DNA of 64,000 nt from Bradyrhizobium sp. CCGB12 (lineage in GTDB: Bacteria; Pseudomonadota; Alphaproteobacteria; Rhizobiales; Xanthobacteraceae): positions 4,898,001 through 4,962,000 of the forward strand of contig NZ_JANADO010000001.1 of the NCBI RefSeq assembly GCF_024199845.1. Direction: 5' to 3'. Under the pieces are notes generated by a model. The model ran no database searches and was not told the DNA's origin. It saw only the letters and a list, made by a program, of their open reading frames with translations. Each line of letters begins with the position of its first letter. Position 1 is the stretch's first letter. Shown piece after piece: positions 7,765 to 16,346 of this stretch. A program made the position numbers and the translations under genes.

Positions 7765-10149
7765 ATGTCATTTCAATTGCGACGCGTGCAGCGTCTCGGC
7801 GGAGCAAGCCTGCTCCTGCTCGGCGCCGCCGCTACATCCGCGTTCGCGCAAGAGCCCGCCCAAGCGCCCGCCCAGGACAAATCGTCGACCGAGATCCCTG
7901 CCGTCACCGTGACGGCGCCGAGCCCGATCGTGCGCCGAGCGGTGGTTCCTACCCGCAAACCCGTCCGCGTCGCGCGCGGCGCGAACACGCGCAATCGCGA
8001 GCGCGCGGCGGACGCCGCGCCAGCGACTGCGGCGCCCGCCGCCGCACCTCAGCAGGGCGTGCTGCCAATCGTGACCAACCAGTTCGCGACGGTCACGGTG
8101 GTGCCGAACGAGGAGATCCGCCGCGAGGGCGGCGGTCAGCTCGGCGACCTCCTGTTCTCAAAACCCGGCATCACCGGCTCGAGCTTCGCGCCCGGCGCCT
8201 CCAGCCGGCCCATCATACGCGGCCTCGACGTCAACCGCGTCGGCATCGTCGAGAACGGCACCAATGCGAACGGCGCCTCAGATCTCGGTGAGGACCATTT
8301 CGTTCCGATCGATCCGCTCGCGACCAATCAGGTCGAGGTGGTGCGCGGGCCCGCCGCGCTGCGCTACGGCTCGACCTCGATCGGCGGCGTCGTCAGCGCC
8401 ACCAACAGCCGGATTCCGGACGCGATGCCTGCTTGCGCGCCGTCGTTCCAGACCTACGGCCTGCCGACCAAGGCCCCGCTCGCGACGGCGGAAACATCGC
8501 CTTGCGTCACCGCCGAGACCCGCACCGCCTTCAGCTCGGTCGATCGCGGCGTCGAAAGCGGCGTGCTGCTCGACACCAGCGGCGGCAATTTTGCCTTCCA
8601 TGCCGACGCCTATGGCCGCACGACCTCGGACTACAGCATTCCGAGCTATCCCTATCTGAACGACCAGTCGCGCCCCGTGAACGGCCGTCAGCCCAACTCG
8701 GCGACGCGTTCGGACGGCGCCTCGATCGGCGGCTCCTACTTCTTCCAGGGCGGCTATATCGGCGCGTCGATCACGCAGAACGACTCGCTCTACCACATCC
8801 CCGGCATCGACGGCGCCGACCACAACACGCGGATCGACGCGCACCAGACCAAGATCAACGTCAAGGGCGAATACCATCCCGACGCCGCCGCGATCGACGC
8901 GGTCCGCTTCTGGGCCGGCGCGACCGACTACCGTCACAACGAGATCGGTCTTGCCGATCCCGCCGATCCCAACAGCGACGGCGTGCGCCAGACCTTCACC
9001 AACAAGGAGCAGGAGATCCGCACCGAGGTGCAGCTGATGCCGTTCAACGCCCGCTTCGCCGAGGTGACGACGGCGCTGGGCTTCCAGGTCGGCCATCAGG
9101 AACTGACCGCGCCGAGCCCGGACAATCCCGGCACGCTGTTCAACGGCCTGTGGGACCCCAACAACAGCACGCGCGTTGCTGCTTACGCCTTCAACGAGTT
9201 CAAGTTCACGGAGGCGACGCGGGCGCAGATCGCCGGCCGCATCGAGCATGTCGAGCTGCATGGCACGACGCCTGACTTCCCCGCCGATTACCTGCCCGAC
9301 GGCACGCCGCAGGCCGCGATCGCGCGCAATCCGTCCTTCACGCCGAAGAGCGGCAGCATCGGTCTGTTGCAGGACCTGCCGGGCGGCATGGTCGGCAGCA
9401 TCACTGCGCAATATGTCGAGCGCGCGCCGAAGGCGGCCGAGCTGTTTTCACGCGGTGGCCACGACGCGACGGCGACGTTCGACATCGGCAATCCGAATCT
9501 CACCATCGAGACGGCGAAATCGGTCGAGCTCGGCGTGCGCAGGGCGACGGGACCGTTCCGGTTCGAGGCGACCGTCTACTACACGCACTTCGACAATTTC
9601 ATCTATCGCCGCCTCACGGGCGTGATGTGCGACGACGACTTTGCGTCCTGCGGCACGCCGGGCGCGGAGCTGAACCAGGCCGTCTACTCGCAACGCAATG
9701 CGAACTTCCGCGGCGGCGAATTCCAGTCGCAGCTCGACGTCGGCGCCTTCCAGGGCGGCATCTGGGGCATCGAGAACCAGCTCGACTTCGTTCGTGCCAC
9801 CTTCTCCGACGGCACCAACGTGCCGCGGATTCCGCCGCTCAGAATGGGCGGCGGCCTGTTCTGGCGCGACGACAACTGGTTGATGCGCGTCAACCTGCTG
9901 CACGCCTTCGCGCAGGACAACGTTGCCGTGATCGCGGAGACGCCGACGGCGGGCTACAATCTGTTGAAGGCCGAGGTCAGCTACAAGACCAAGCTCGACC
10001 GCAATTGGTTCGGTGCACGCGAGATGATGGCCGGCATCGTCGGCAACAACCTGCTCAACGAGAACATCCGCAACTCGGTGTCCTACACCAAGGACGAGGT
10101 GTTGATGCCCGGCATCGGCGTGCGGGCATTCGCGAACTTCAAGTTCTGA
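7765..10149 (+). CDS. TonB-dependent outer membrane receptor, ZnuD-like
   Basis: A 794-residue TonB-dependent receptor. The signal peptide ends near ATSAFAQEP; a TonB-box-like ITVTAP stretch is represented by PAVTVTAPSP at about residue 48. A proline/alanine-rich linker is followed by the plug (EIRREGGGQLGDLLFSKPGITGS, RPIIRGLDVNRVGIVENG, VEVVRGPAALRYGS) and a 22-strand-type barrel ending in FANFKF, with a terminal aromatic as expected. Asp/His-rich loops (DGADHNTRIDAHQ, DLGEDHF) are typical of the ZnuD zinc-receptor subfamily. The upstream Zur-like box supports zinc uptake. Copper or another metal is the main alternative. Confidence 0.85.
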   Translation: MSFQLRRVQRLGGASLLLLGAAATSAFAQEPAQAPAQDKSSTEIPAVTVTAPSPIVRRAVVPTRKPVRVARGANTRNRERAADAAPATAAPAAAPQQGVLPIVTNQFATVTVVPNEEIRREGGGQLGDLLFSKPGITGSSFAPGASSRPIIRGLDVNRVGIVENGTNANGASDLGEDHFVPIDPLATNQVEVVRGPAALRYGSTSIGGVVSATNSRIPDAMPACAPSFQTYGLPTKAPLATAETSPCVTAETRTAFSSVDRGVESGVLLDTSGGNFAFHADAYGRTTSDYSIPSYPYLNDQSRPVNGRQPNSATRSDGASIGGSYFFQGGYIGASITQNDSLYHIPGIDGADHNTRIDAHQTKINVKGEYHPDAAAIDAVRFWAGATDYRHNEIGLADPADPNSDGVRQTFTNKEQEIRTEVQLMPFNARFAEVTTALGFQVGHQELTAPSPDNPGTLFNGLWDPNNSTRVAAYAFNEFKFTEATRAQIAGRIEHVELHGTTPDFPADYLPDGTPQAAIARNPSFTPKSGSIGLLQDLPGGMVGSITAQYVERAPKAAELFSRGGHDATATFDIGNPNLTIETAKSVELGVRRATGPFRFEATVYYTHFDNFIYRRLTGVMCDDDFASCGTPGAELNQAVYSQRNANFRGGEFQSQLDVGAFQGGIWGIENQLDFVRATFSDGTNVPRIPPLRMGGGLFWRDDNWLMRVNLLHAFAQDNVAVIAETPTAGYNLLKAEVSYKTKLDRNWFGAREMMAGIVGNNLLNENIRNSVSYTKDEVLMPGIGVRAFANFKF

Positions 10150-10158
10150 ACCATCAGT

Positions 10159-10178
10159 CGGGGTCTCACAGGACCCCG
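10159..10178 (+). terminator. Possible terminator hairpin after the TonB receptor
   Basis: CGGGGTC (10159-10165) and GACCCCG (10172-10178) form a perfect 7-bp stem 10 bases after the receptor stop codon. No T-run follows, so rho-independent function is uncertain. Confidence 0.4.
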
Positions 10179-10183
10179 ACACA

Positions 10184-10261
10184 GTCATTGCGAGCGCAGC
10201 GAAGCAATCCAGACTGCCTCTGCGGAAAGATTCTGGATTGCTTCGCTGCGCTCGCAATGAC
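10184..10261. repeat. Dispersed palindromic repeat, family A
   Basis: Two perfect 30-base arms (10184-10213 and 10232-10261), beginning GTCATTGCGAGCGCAGCGAA, surround an 18-base loop. Other copies occur at 19524, 24104, 37494, 56189 and, diverged, 60176. Always intergenic in this window. Confidence 0.9.
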
Positions 10262-10372
10262 GGAGTATGAGGCACCGTCCAGGTGCTTCCAACTCTCAGC
10301 TTCGTAGCCCGGATGGAGCGGAGCGAAATCCGGGTTCTCACCCTACGGAAAGACCTTCCCGGATTACGCTAC

Positions 10373-12058
10373 GAGGCTGGGCAAGTATTTGTTTGGGCGC
10401 GGCTTACGCGGCATATCGGAAAATTGGACGGATTTGGGCTCGGATTGGCGCTGGAGCGGGCCGTATCCGGGTGATGATGTCGGTGATGTCGGTGATGGCG
10501 TTGAGCAGCAAGAGTGCCAAATGCGGAAGCCGGCTTGCCAGATAGGCCATGAAGGCGTCGAGGCCGAGAATGCTGAGGACTCGGGAGAAATTGTAGCAAA
10601 GCGCCATCAGGCTCCATTCGCCACAGACTTTGTCGAAGCCGCGGACGAGGAAGTGGCGGTAGCCGGCCCGGCATTTGATGGTGCCGAAGGGGTGTTCGGC
10701 GAGTTCGGCGCGGCGGCGCATCTGGGCCTCGGCGCCCTGCATCCGCGCGCGATGCCGATCCAGCACCGCTTCATGCTCCCAGCGCTGGACGGTGCGCGTC
10801 GGGATCTTGACGGTGACACAGCGCGCGCGCAGCGGGCAGGCGTCGCAATCTGACTTGCGGCTGACATACCTGATCTCGATCCGGTTGCCGTTGGTCTTGC
10901 GACCGTCCGTGGGACGCAGCTGCTTGCCGGCGGGACAGCGATAGACATCCGCTTCGGCGTCGTAGGCGAACGCCTCATGGCTGATGCGATCCTGCGCTTC
11001 GAGCCGCGTGGTTCGCTTGGCCAGCGGAACGTAGGCGGCAATGCCGTTCTCCTCGCAGTCCTTGAGCGTATGGCCGTTGTAGTAGCCGGTATCGGCGAGA
11101 ACCGTCAGCGTCTCGACGCCAAGCTCGTCCTTTGCGGCCTTGGCCATGTCGTAAAGCTGGCCGCTATCGTTGCCGTCGTTGACGACCTCGCTCGCCGCGA
11201 TCAGAGCGTGCTTGTCGTCGACGCCGATCTGAACGTTATAGCCTGCCACCACCTGGCCGTTCTTCGACAACAGGCGGGCATCCGGATCGGTTCGCGACAG
11301 CTGCGTCTGCCCGCTCTCCTCCAGTCGTGCCAGATCGGCCTGCAAGCTGGCGCGCTTGGCCATCAACGCCGCCACCTCTTGTGCGAGGTCTCCGCCGCGA
11401 CTGCCATCGCCTCCGCCATCCCGCCCCGCGGGTGGACGTTCCACCTCGGCGCTGTCGTTGGCCTCGAGCGTGGCACCATAGGCTTCAATATCCTGCTCGA
11501 TCTCCGCCAGCCGCTTGGCGAGCTTGCGCTGCGTTTTGATGCTCGCCTTGCTGGCGTTGCCATCAAAAAACGCACCGTCGATCGCCACAACCTCTCCGCC
11601 AATCAGACCGAGTTCGCGCAGCATCAGCACAAACTCCCGGTTCACCGCCTTGAGCGTCTTCCAGTTCTCCTGGCGGAACTTGGCGATGGTGCGATAGCCC
11701 GGCACCAGGCGCTTCATCAGCCAGATCAGTTCCAGATTGCGCCGGGCTTCGCGCTCCAGGTTGCGCGACGACCGGATCCGGTTCAGGTAGCCATAAAGAT
11801 AAAGCTTCAGCAGGTCGGCCGGGTCATAAGGTGGCTGTCCAGCCCCGCCGCTCGATCCGGCATGGCGGAAGCCAAGCTTCCCGAGGTCAAGCGCTGCAAC
11901 AAAAGCCTCGATCACCCGAACCGGATTGTCGCCGGCCACATAATCTTCCACCCGCGCCGGCAGAAGGCTCGGCTGATCCCGCCCGACGCCGGTTTTGAAG
12001 GTACGATTCGTCATGCCGAATCCTACCTTCACTCGATGTTAGAATCTTGCCCAGTCTC
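10373..12058 (-). mobile_element. IS1182-family insertion sequence, copy 1
   Basis: About 1,686 bp bounded by imperfect terminal inverted repeats: GAGGCTGGGCAAG at the left and, read inward from the right, GAGACTGGGCAAG. One transposase gene fills it on the minus strand. The flanks share TAC on both sides, giving a 3-bp duplication (5 bp, CTACG, if the outermost G and C are counted as target). It is inserted in a family D repeat. The second copy at 12612-14297 differs by one visible base. Confidence 0.9.
10404..12014 (-). CDS. IS1182-family transposase (copy 1)
   Basis: A DDE transposase of 536 residues from the ATG at 12014, preceded by a GGTAGGA ribosome site; a GTG at 12030-12032 would add six residues. 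The N-terminal DUF772-type domain (YDPADLLKLYLYGYLNRIRSS) is followed by the catalytic core: Asp in VVAIDGAFFDGN, Asp in VLADTGYYNG and Glu in RRRAELAEHPFGTIK. A Cys cluster (SDCDACPLRARC) lies between. The frame is intact, so the element could be active. Residue 17 (counted from GTG) is Gly here and Arg in copy 2. Confidence 0.93.
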   Translation of the reverse strand: MTNRTFKTGVGRDQPSLLPARVEDYVAGDNPVRVIEAFVAALDLGKLGFRHAGSSGGAGQPPYDPADLLKLYLYGYLNRIRSSRNLEREARRNLELIWLMKRLVPGYRTIAKFRQENWKTLKAVNREFVLMLRELGLIGGEVVAIDGAFFDGNASKASIKTQRKLAKRLAEIEQDIEAYGATLEANDSAEVERPPAGRDGGGDGSRGGDLAQEVAALMAKRASLQADLARLEESGQTQLSRTDPDARLLSKNGQVVAGYNVQIGVDDKHALIAASEVVNDGNDSGQLYDMAKAAKDELGVETLTVLADTGYYNGHTLKDCEENGIAAYVPLAKRTTRLEAQDRISHEAFAYDAEADVYRCPAGKQLRPTDGRKTNGNRIEIRYVSRKSDCDACPLRARCVTVKIPTRTVQRWEHEAVLDRHRARMQGAEAQMRRRAELAEHPFGTIKCRAGYRHFLVRGFDKVCGEWSLMALCYNFSRVLSILGLDAFMAYLASRLPHLALLLLNAITDITDIITRIRPAPAPIRAQIRPIFRYAA

Positions 12059-12082
12059 TACGCTCCATCCGGGCTACGGACC

Positions 12083-12565
12083 TCACGTCGCACGCGTCAG
12101 CGGCTTCTCGAAGCGCCATTGGTCGACGGGGAACGGTCCGTTCGACGTCTCCGACAGCATCACGAAGGTGCCGGCCTTGCGCCAGCCGCTTTTCTCGTAG
12201 AACCGTGCGGCGCGATTGTTGCCCACGGCACACGCCAGCCAGGCCAGGCTCACTCCGCGCGCGGCGAGCCGTGCCTCCGCATCGGCGATCAGCGCCGCGG
12301 CCACCCCCAACCCATGCGCTTGTGACGACACGAAGAGCTGGTACAATTCGTCACCCCTGATGGCGCAGAAGCCGAGCGGCGCGCCGGCCGCGCCGACGAC
12401 GCAGACATTGGGAAGCATGACCGCGAGGCGATCGCGAAAGCTCGAGAGCGTGCGGAGGCGGACCAGCTCGGGCGGCGCTAGCGAGGCGTGCGAACCATGC
12501 CAGACGTCGTGCCACAGCTGCGCGAGATGATCGATCTCACCGATATCAGCTGGCCGCACCTGCAT
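12083..12565 (-). CDS. GNAT family N-acetyltransferase
   Basis: A 160-residue GNAT acetyltransferase that would transfer an acetyl group from acetyl-CoA to an unidentified amine. Motif A reads LFVSSQAHGLGVAAALIADAE (acetyl-CoA loop, with Gln-x3-Gly-x-Gly/Ala replaced partly), and the C-terminal NNRAARFYEKSGW motif is typical. The start at 12565 is set by GGAGGGAGGATC just upstream. The open frame continues upstream into the second IS, but that part is IS sequence and not the gene. It lies between the two IS copies yet is flanked by ordinary chromosomal repeats. Confidence 0.85.
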   Translation of the reverse strand: MQVRPADIGEIDHLAQLWHDVWHGSHASLAPPELVRLRTLSSFRDRLAVMLPNVCVVGAAGAPLGFCAIRGDELYQLFVSSQAHGLGVAAALIADAEARLAARGVSLAWLACAVGNNRAARFYEKSGWRKAGTFVMLSETSNGPFPVDQWRFEKPLTRAT

Positions 12566-12611
12566 CGTTGATCCTCCCTCCAGACAAGAATTGTAGCCCG
12601 GATGAAGCGAA

Positions 12612-14297
12612 GAGGCTGGGCAAGTATTTGTTTGGGCGCGGCTTACGCGGCATATCGGAAAATTGGACGGATTTGGGCTCGGATTGGCGCTGGAGCGGGC
12701 CGTATCCGGGTGATGATGTCGGTGATGTCGGTGATGGCGTTGAGCAGCAAGAGTGCCAAATGCGGAAGCCGGCTTGCCAGATAGGCCATGAAGGCGTCGA
12801 GGCCGAGAATGCTGAGGACTCGGGAGAAATTGTAGCAAAGCGCCATCAGGCTCCATTCGCCACAGACTTTGTCGAAGCCGCGGACGAGGAAGTGGCGGTA
12901 GCCGGCCCGGCATTTGATGGTGCCGAAGGGGTGTTCGGCGAGTTCGGCGCGGCGGCGCATCTGGGCCTCGGCGCCCTGCATCCGCGCGCGATGCCGATCC
13001 AGCACCGCTTCATGCTCCCAGCGCTGGACGGTGCGCGTCGGGATCTTGACGGTGACACAGCGCGCGCGCAGCGGGCAGGCGTCGCAATCTGACTTGCGGC
13101 TGACATACCTGATCTCGATCCGGTTGCCGTTGGTCTTGCGACCGTCCGTGGGACGCAGCTGCTTGCCGGCGGGACAGCGATAGACATCCGCTTCGGCGTC
13201 GTAGGCGAACGCCTCATGGCTGATGCGATCCTGCGCTTCGAGCCGCGTGGTTCGCTTGGCCAGCGGAACGTAGGCGGCAATGCCGTTCTCCTCGCAGTCC
13301 TTGAGCGTATGGCCGTTGTAGTAGCCGGTATCGGCGAGAACCGTCAGCGTCTCGACGCCAAGCTCGTCCTTTGCGGCCTTGGCCATGTCGTAAAGCTGGC
13401 CGCTATCGTTGCCGTCGTTGACGACCTCGCTCGCCGCGATCAGAGCGTGCTTGTCGTCGACGCCGATCTGAACGTTATAGCCTGCCACCACCTGGCCGTT
13501 CTTCGACAACAGGCGGGCATCCGGATCGGTTCGCGACAGCTGCGTCTGCCCGCTCTCCTCCAGTCGTGCCAGATCGGCCTGCAAGCTGGCGCGCTTGGCC
13601 ATCAACGCCGCCACCTCTTGTGCGAGGTCTCCGCCGCGACTGCCATCGCCTCCGCCATCCCGCCCCGCGGGTGGACGTTCCACCTCGGCGCTGTCGTTGG
13701 CCTCGAGCGTGGCACCATAGGCTTCAATATCCTGCTCGATCTCCGCCAGCCGCTTGGCGAGCTTGCGCTGCGTTTTGATGCTCGCCTTGCTGGCGTTGCC
13801 ATCAAAAAACGCACCGTCGATCGCCACAACCTCTCCGCCAATCAGACCGAGTTCGCGCAGCATCAGCACAAACTCCCGGTTCACCGCCTTGAGCGTCTTC
13901 CAGTTCTCCTGGCGGAACTTGGCGATGGTGCGATAGCCCGGCACCAGGCGCTTCATCAGCCAGATCAGTTCCAGATTGCGCCGGGCTTCGCGCTCCAGGT
14001 TGCGCGACGACCGGATCCGGTTCAGGTAGCCATAAAGATAAAGCTTCAGCAGGTCGGCCGGGTCATAAGGTGGCTGTCCAGCCCCGCCGCTCGATCCGGC
14101 ATGGCGGAAGCCAAGCTTCCCGAGGTCAAGCGCTGCAACAAAAGCCTCGATCACCCGAACCGGATTGTCGCCGGCCACATAATCTTCCACCCGCGCCGGC
14201 AGAAGGCTCGGCTGATCCCGCCTGACGCCGGTTTTGAAGGTACGATTCGTCATGCCGAATCCTACCTTCACTCGATGTTAGAATCTTGCCCAGTCTC
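12612..14297 (-). mobile_element. IS1182-family insertion sequence, copy 2
   Basis: Same length and termini as copy 1, in the same orientation 2,239 bases away. Flanking duplication is GAA (or CGAAG with the outermost bases counted). The single visible difference is C at 11984 in copy 1 and T at 14223 here. The different flanking triplets show separate insertion events. Confidence 0.9.
12643..14253 (-). CDS. IS1182-family transposase (copy 2)
   Basis: Identical to the copy 1 transposase except Arg for Gly at residue 17 (counted from the GTG start), in the N-terminal region before the DUF772 part. ATG at 14253 with the same GGTAGGA site. All catalytic acidic residues seen in copy 1 are kept and there is no frameshift, so neither copy looks decayed; near-identity points to recent transposition. 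Confidence 0.92.
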   Translation of the reverse strand: MTNRTFKTGVRRDQPSLLPARVEDYVAGDNPVRVIEAFVAALDLGKLGFRHAGSSGGAGQPPYDPADLLKLYLYGYLNRIRSSRNLEREARRNLELIWLMKRLVPGYRTIAKFRQENWKTLKAVNREFVLMLRELGLIGGEVVAIDGAFFDGNASKASIKTQRKLAKRLAEIEQDIEAYGATLEANDSAEVERPPAGRDGGGDGSRGGDLAQEVAALMAKRASLQADLARLEESGQTQLSRTDPDARLLSKNGQVVAGYNVQIGVDDKHALIAASEVVNDGNDSGQLYDMAKAAKDELGVETLTVLADTGYYNGHTLKDCEENGIAAYVPLAKRTTRLEAQDRISHEAFAYDAEADVYRCPAGKQLRPTDGRKTNGNRIEIRYVSRKSDCDACPLRARCVTVKIPTRTVQRWEHEAVLDRHRARMQGAEAQMRRRAELAEHPFGTIKCRAGYRHFLVRGFDKVCGEWSLMALCYNFSRVLSILGLDAFMAYLASRLPHLALLLLNAITDITDIITRIRPAPAPIRAQIRPIFRYAA

Positions 14298-14334
14298 GAA
14301 GCGCAATCCGGGGAAACCTGTCGCGGCCGATGCA

Positions 14335-14434
14335 CTAAAGCGCGATGAGAGCAGGATGAATCGTCATCGCGCTTTAGGTCATTGTTTGAGCATGATCTTT
14401 TCGGAAAACCGCTTCACACTTTTCCGGATCATGC
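14335..14434. repeat. Two-hairpin dispersed repeat, family E
   Basis: A perfect 14-bp stem, CTAAAGCGCGATGA (14335-14348) with its complement at 14364-14377, is followed by a second stem, GCATGATC (14390-14397) with GATCATGC (14427-14434), enclosing TTTTCGGAAAA and ACTTTTCCG. I recognise this double-hairpin type as common between genes in Bradyrhizobium and related rhizobia. It lies between the second IS and the membrane protein at 14447. Confidence 0.75.
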
Positions 14435-14446
14435 CTTAACCTGAAT

Positions 14447-15604
14447 TCATCGCGCTTTGGCCCAGGCCGCCGCTTCGGGGGCATCCTCTGTCGCTTCCTG
14501 GAACAGGACGGCAAACAGCAGGCTCCACAGCGTCAGGAGAGAAATGGGGATGGTGTAGTATGGCGTCGCGATCGGATAGGTGACGAAGAAGGCGAGATTG
14601 ATCGCCAGATTGGCGATCGCAAGCTGCGCGACGCGGCGAGCATCATTCGCCTGCCGCAGCAGCCAGATCGAGCTTACAATTCCGACGACGATCAACAACG
14701 TCTGGAGCGGGTCGGCGAGATACTCCCGGATCACTGCGAATGAAAAATCCAGCGGCCTGACATCGGGGTTGTTGCCGTAGGTCGACGCGAACGGGCTGCC
14801 GGCATTGACGGCGTAAGAGACGATGGTCGGCACCACGCCGGCCAGCAAGGCGATGCCGAAAGCCGCCCCCTGCAAGAACCGGGACATCGTGCGTTCCGCC
14901 AGGAACGCGACCAGGAGAAACATGCCATAGCCGGCCGCCAGGAAGAGATTGGCCAAGCGGAAATCGACGGTCAATCCGAGCAGGAAGCCGATGGCCGCCA
15001 ACAGCCCGATCCTCGGTCGAGATTGCGGACCCGTCAGCCATCGCGCCGTGAGACATCCTGCAATCGCGCACACGACGGCCGTCGGGGCCATCGAATAGCT
15101 CGCCTTGATCGGATTGACCATCAGGTAGATTGCAAGACAGCCGAACGTCCCGGCCAGCAGGACCGACGCCGTGCTGCGCGCGAGAGAAAGGGCAAATAGC
15201 GCGAAGCCGAACACGATAACGGTCGCAAGCATGTACATGGGTACGACCTGGTGACCTGGCGGAAACAACGCCAACACGAGGCCGACACCCGGCGGGTACT
15301 GAATGACGACCCTCCCTGTGGCCGGCATCAGGTTGTGACAGGGCGCATCAGTCGTATCGTCCCATTTGGGGTAGTCGATCGCCTTCAGCTTTGCTTTCAG
15401 ATAGCCGTCGTCGTCGCGGGCGAGGTCGGTGTCGAAGCCTCCCACCAGCCCAAACCTCTGGAACAGATGCGCCTGCCGCAGGTAGCAGATGTCGTCGTAG
15501 ACGCCGCGCGCCTCGCTCCATCGCGACATGGTCCAGAAATGGCTGGCCAGCACCGCGAGAAACAGGACGGCGAAGACGGCTTTGATCGTACGGATTTTCG
15601 TCAT
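14447..15604 (-). CDS. Multi-pass membrane protein, GT-C glycosyltransferase-like
   Basis: About 385 residues with roughly ten hydrophobic helices. After the first helix a periplasmic loop carries VYDDICYLRQAHLFQRFG, an acidic pair in the place where ArnT/PMT-type GT-C enzymes have their catalytic Asp, followed by IQYPPGVGLVLALFPPG. A polyprenyl-phosphate-sugar-dependent transferase is therefore possible, but overall similarity cannot be scored here. ATG 15604 gives MTKIRTIKAV and a clean signal-anchor; ATG 15613 and a TTG at 15652 are alternatives. The gene follows a methyltransferase by about 35 bases on the same strand, suggesting an operon for surface glycan or glycolipid modification. 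Confidence 0.65.
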   Translation of the reverse strand: MTKIRTIKAVFAVLFLAVLASHFWTMSRWSEARGVYDDICYLRQAHLFQRFGLVGGFDTDLARDDDGYLKAKLKAIDYPKWDDTTDAPCHNLMPATGRVVIQYPPGVGLVLALFPPGHQVVPMYMLATVIVFGFALFALSLARSTASVLLAGTFGCLAIYLMVNPIKASYSMAPTAVVCAIAGCLTARWLTGPQSRPRIGLLAAIGFLLGLTVDFRLANLFLAAGYGMFLLVAFLAERTMSRFLQGAAFGIALLAGVVPTIVSYAVNAGSPFASTYGNNPDVRPLDFSFAVIREYLADPLQTLLIVVGIVSSIWLLRQANDARRVAQLAIANLAINLAFFVTYPIATPYYTIPISLLTLWSLLFAVLFQEATEDAPEAAAWAKAR

Positions 15605-15638
15605 TGGGATCATGCCGCGCGGGAGCGCCGGCTCTGCT

Positions 15639-16310
15639 TTAGCGGAATGCAAGATAGAGATTGGATGATAACGGGCCGAGCGACAAGCCGGTGTAGCCCA
15701 CCGCCGCGGACTTGGCGATCGACGCGGTGAACTCCAGCAGCCGTTTCCGCGTCATCAAAATCAGGTTCTGCTCATCGGTCCATTCCGACTTGCCCGCGAT
15801 CGAGCAGGCGATCCTGAACGTGCCATCGAAATAGTGCGCCAGCGGGATGGCCGTGTGGTGCTCGACCGGAAAGAACCTGTTGGGCACCGTGATGAACACC
15901 CGCCTCGCAACGCGGCAAAGCTCCTTGACCAGGAGCATCTGATTTTCGTGGCTTCCGGCATGCTCGAGCACGGCATTGGACGTCGCGACATCGAACGCGT
16001 TGTCGTCGAACGGTAGCCGCGTATTCGGCTCAATCTGCACGTAACGGCAGAGCGGAAAAGCCGCCTTGAACGCGACTCCTTCGCCGAGCCCGCAAGCTGT
16101 GATCTTGTGCTGATGCGGGTAGCTTCTCTCCAGCACATTTGCGCCGTCGTTGATCACGTCGGACACTCCGACGTCCAGGATCTCGTCCGACGCGGACGGC
16201 TGCATGTGGGCGATGAAATCCTGGAATATACGGTCGCGCGCCGCGATGAGCAGTTTTTCCGCGGTGCTCCCGGACGCCACCTCTCGATAATATTGTTGAT
16301 CGACCGGCAC
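15639..16310 (-). CDS. Class I SAM-dependent methyltransferase
   Basis: A 223-residue protein with a GTG start. Motif I appears as EILDVGVSDVINDG, the acidic end of strand 2 as YVQIEPNTRLPF, and a Methyltransf_11-type LPFDDNAFDVATSNAVLEHAGS follows. This is a SAM-binding Rossmann methyltransferase; the substrate is unknown. The VPNRFFPVEHHTAIPLAHYF stretch is reminiscent of methyltransferases found in polysaccharide clusters, and the next gene downstream is a membrane glycosyltransferase-like protein. Confidence 0.82.
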   Translation of the reverse strand: MPVDQQYYREVASGSTAEKLLIAARDRIFQDFIAHMQPSASDEILDVGVSDVINDGANVLERSYPHQHKITACGLGEGVAFKAAFPLCRYVQIEPNTRLPFDDNAFDVATSNAVLEHAGSHENQMLLVKELCRVARRVFITVPNRFFPVEHHTAIPLAHYFDGTFRIACSIAGKSEWTDEQNLILMTRKRLLEFTASIAKSAAVGYTGLSLGPLSSNLYLAFR

Positions 16311-16346
16311 TACCCTACCTCATGTGAGCTTCGAAGCGATGGCGCG

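Larger units (their letters stand above)
10304..12077. repeat. Family D palindromic repeat interrupted by the first IS
   Basis: A GTAGCCCGGATGGAGCG arm at 10304-10320 is matched by the reverse-complement arm at 12061-12077. The insertion sequence 10373-12058 sits in the right half. Removing the IS and one copy of TAC restores a continuous palindromic repeat. Confidence 0.8.
12593..14312. repeat. Family D repeat interrupted by the second IS
   Basis: The left part GTAGCCCGGATGAAGCGAA lies at 12593-12611 and the right part GAAGCGCAATCCGGG at 14298-14312. With the IS and one GAA removed the sequence reads as a continuous family D repeat like that at 10304. Confidence 0.75.

Noticed and set aside
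10976..12200. Long open frame on the strand opposite the transposase
   Set aside because: It is a high-GC antisense shadow, present equally in both IS copies, with composition unlike a real protein. Similar long antisense frames opposite aceA, the fad operon, glpV and the RND gene were left out for the same reason.
12083..12913. A longer acetyltransferase reading frame beginning at 12913
   Set aside because: The extra N-terminal part is the second IS read in another frame; a strong ribosome site before 12565 sets the true start.
10373..14297. Composite transposon carrying the GNAT gene between two IS copies
   Set aside because: Outer flanks do not match (TAC on the left, GAA on the right), while each IS has its own matching pair of flanking bases. 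The IS copies therefore inserted independently, and the GNAT gene is flanked by native chromosomal repeats.
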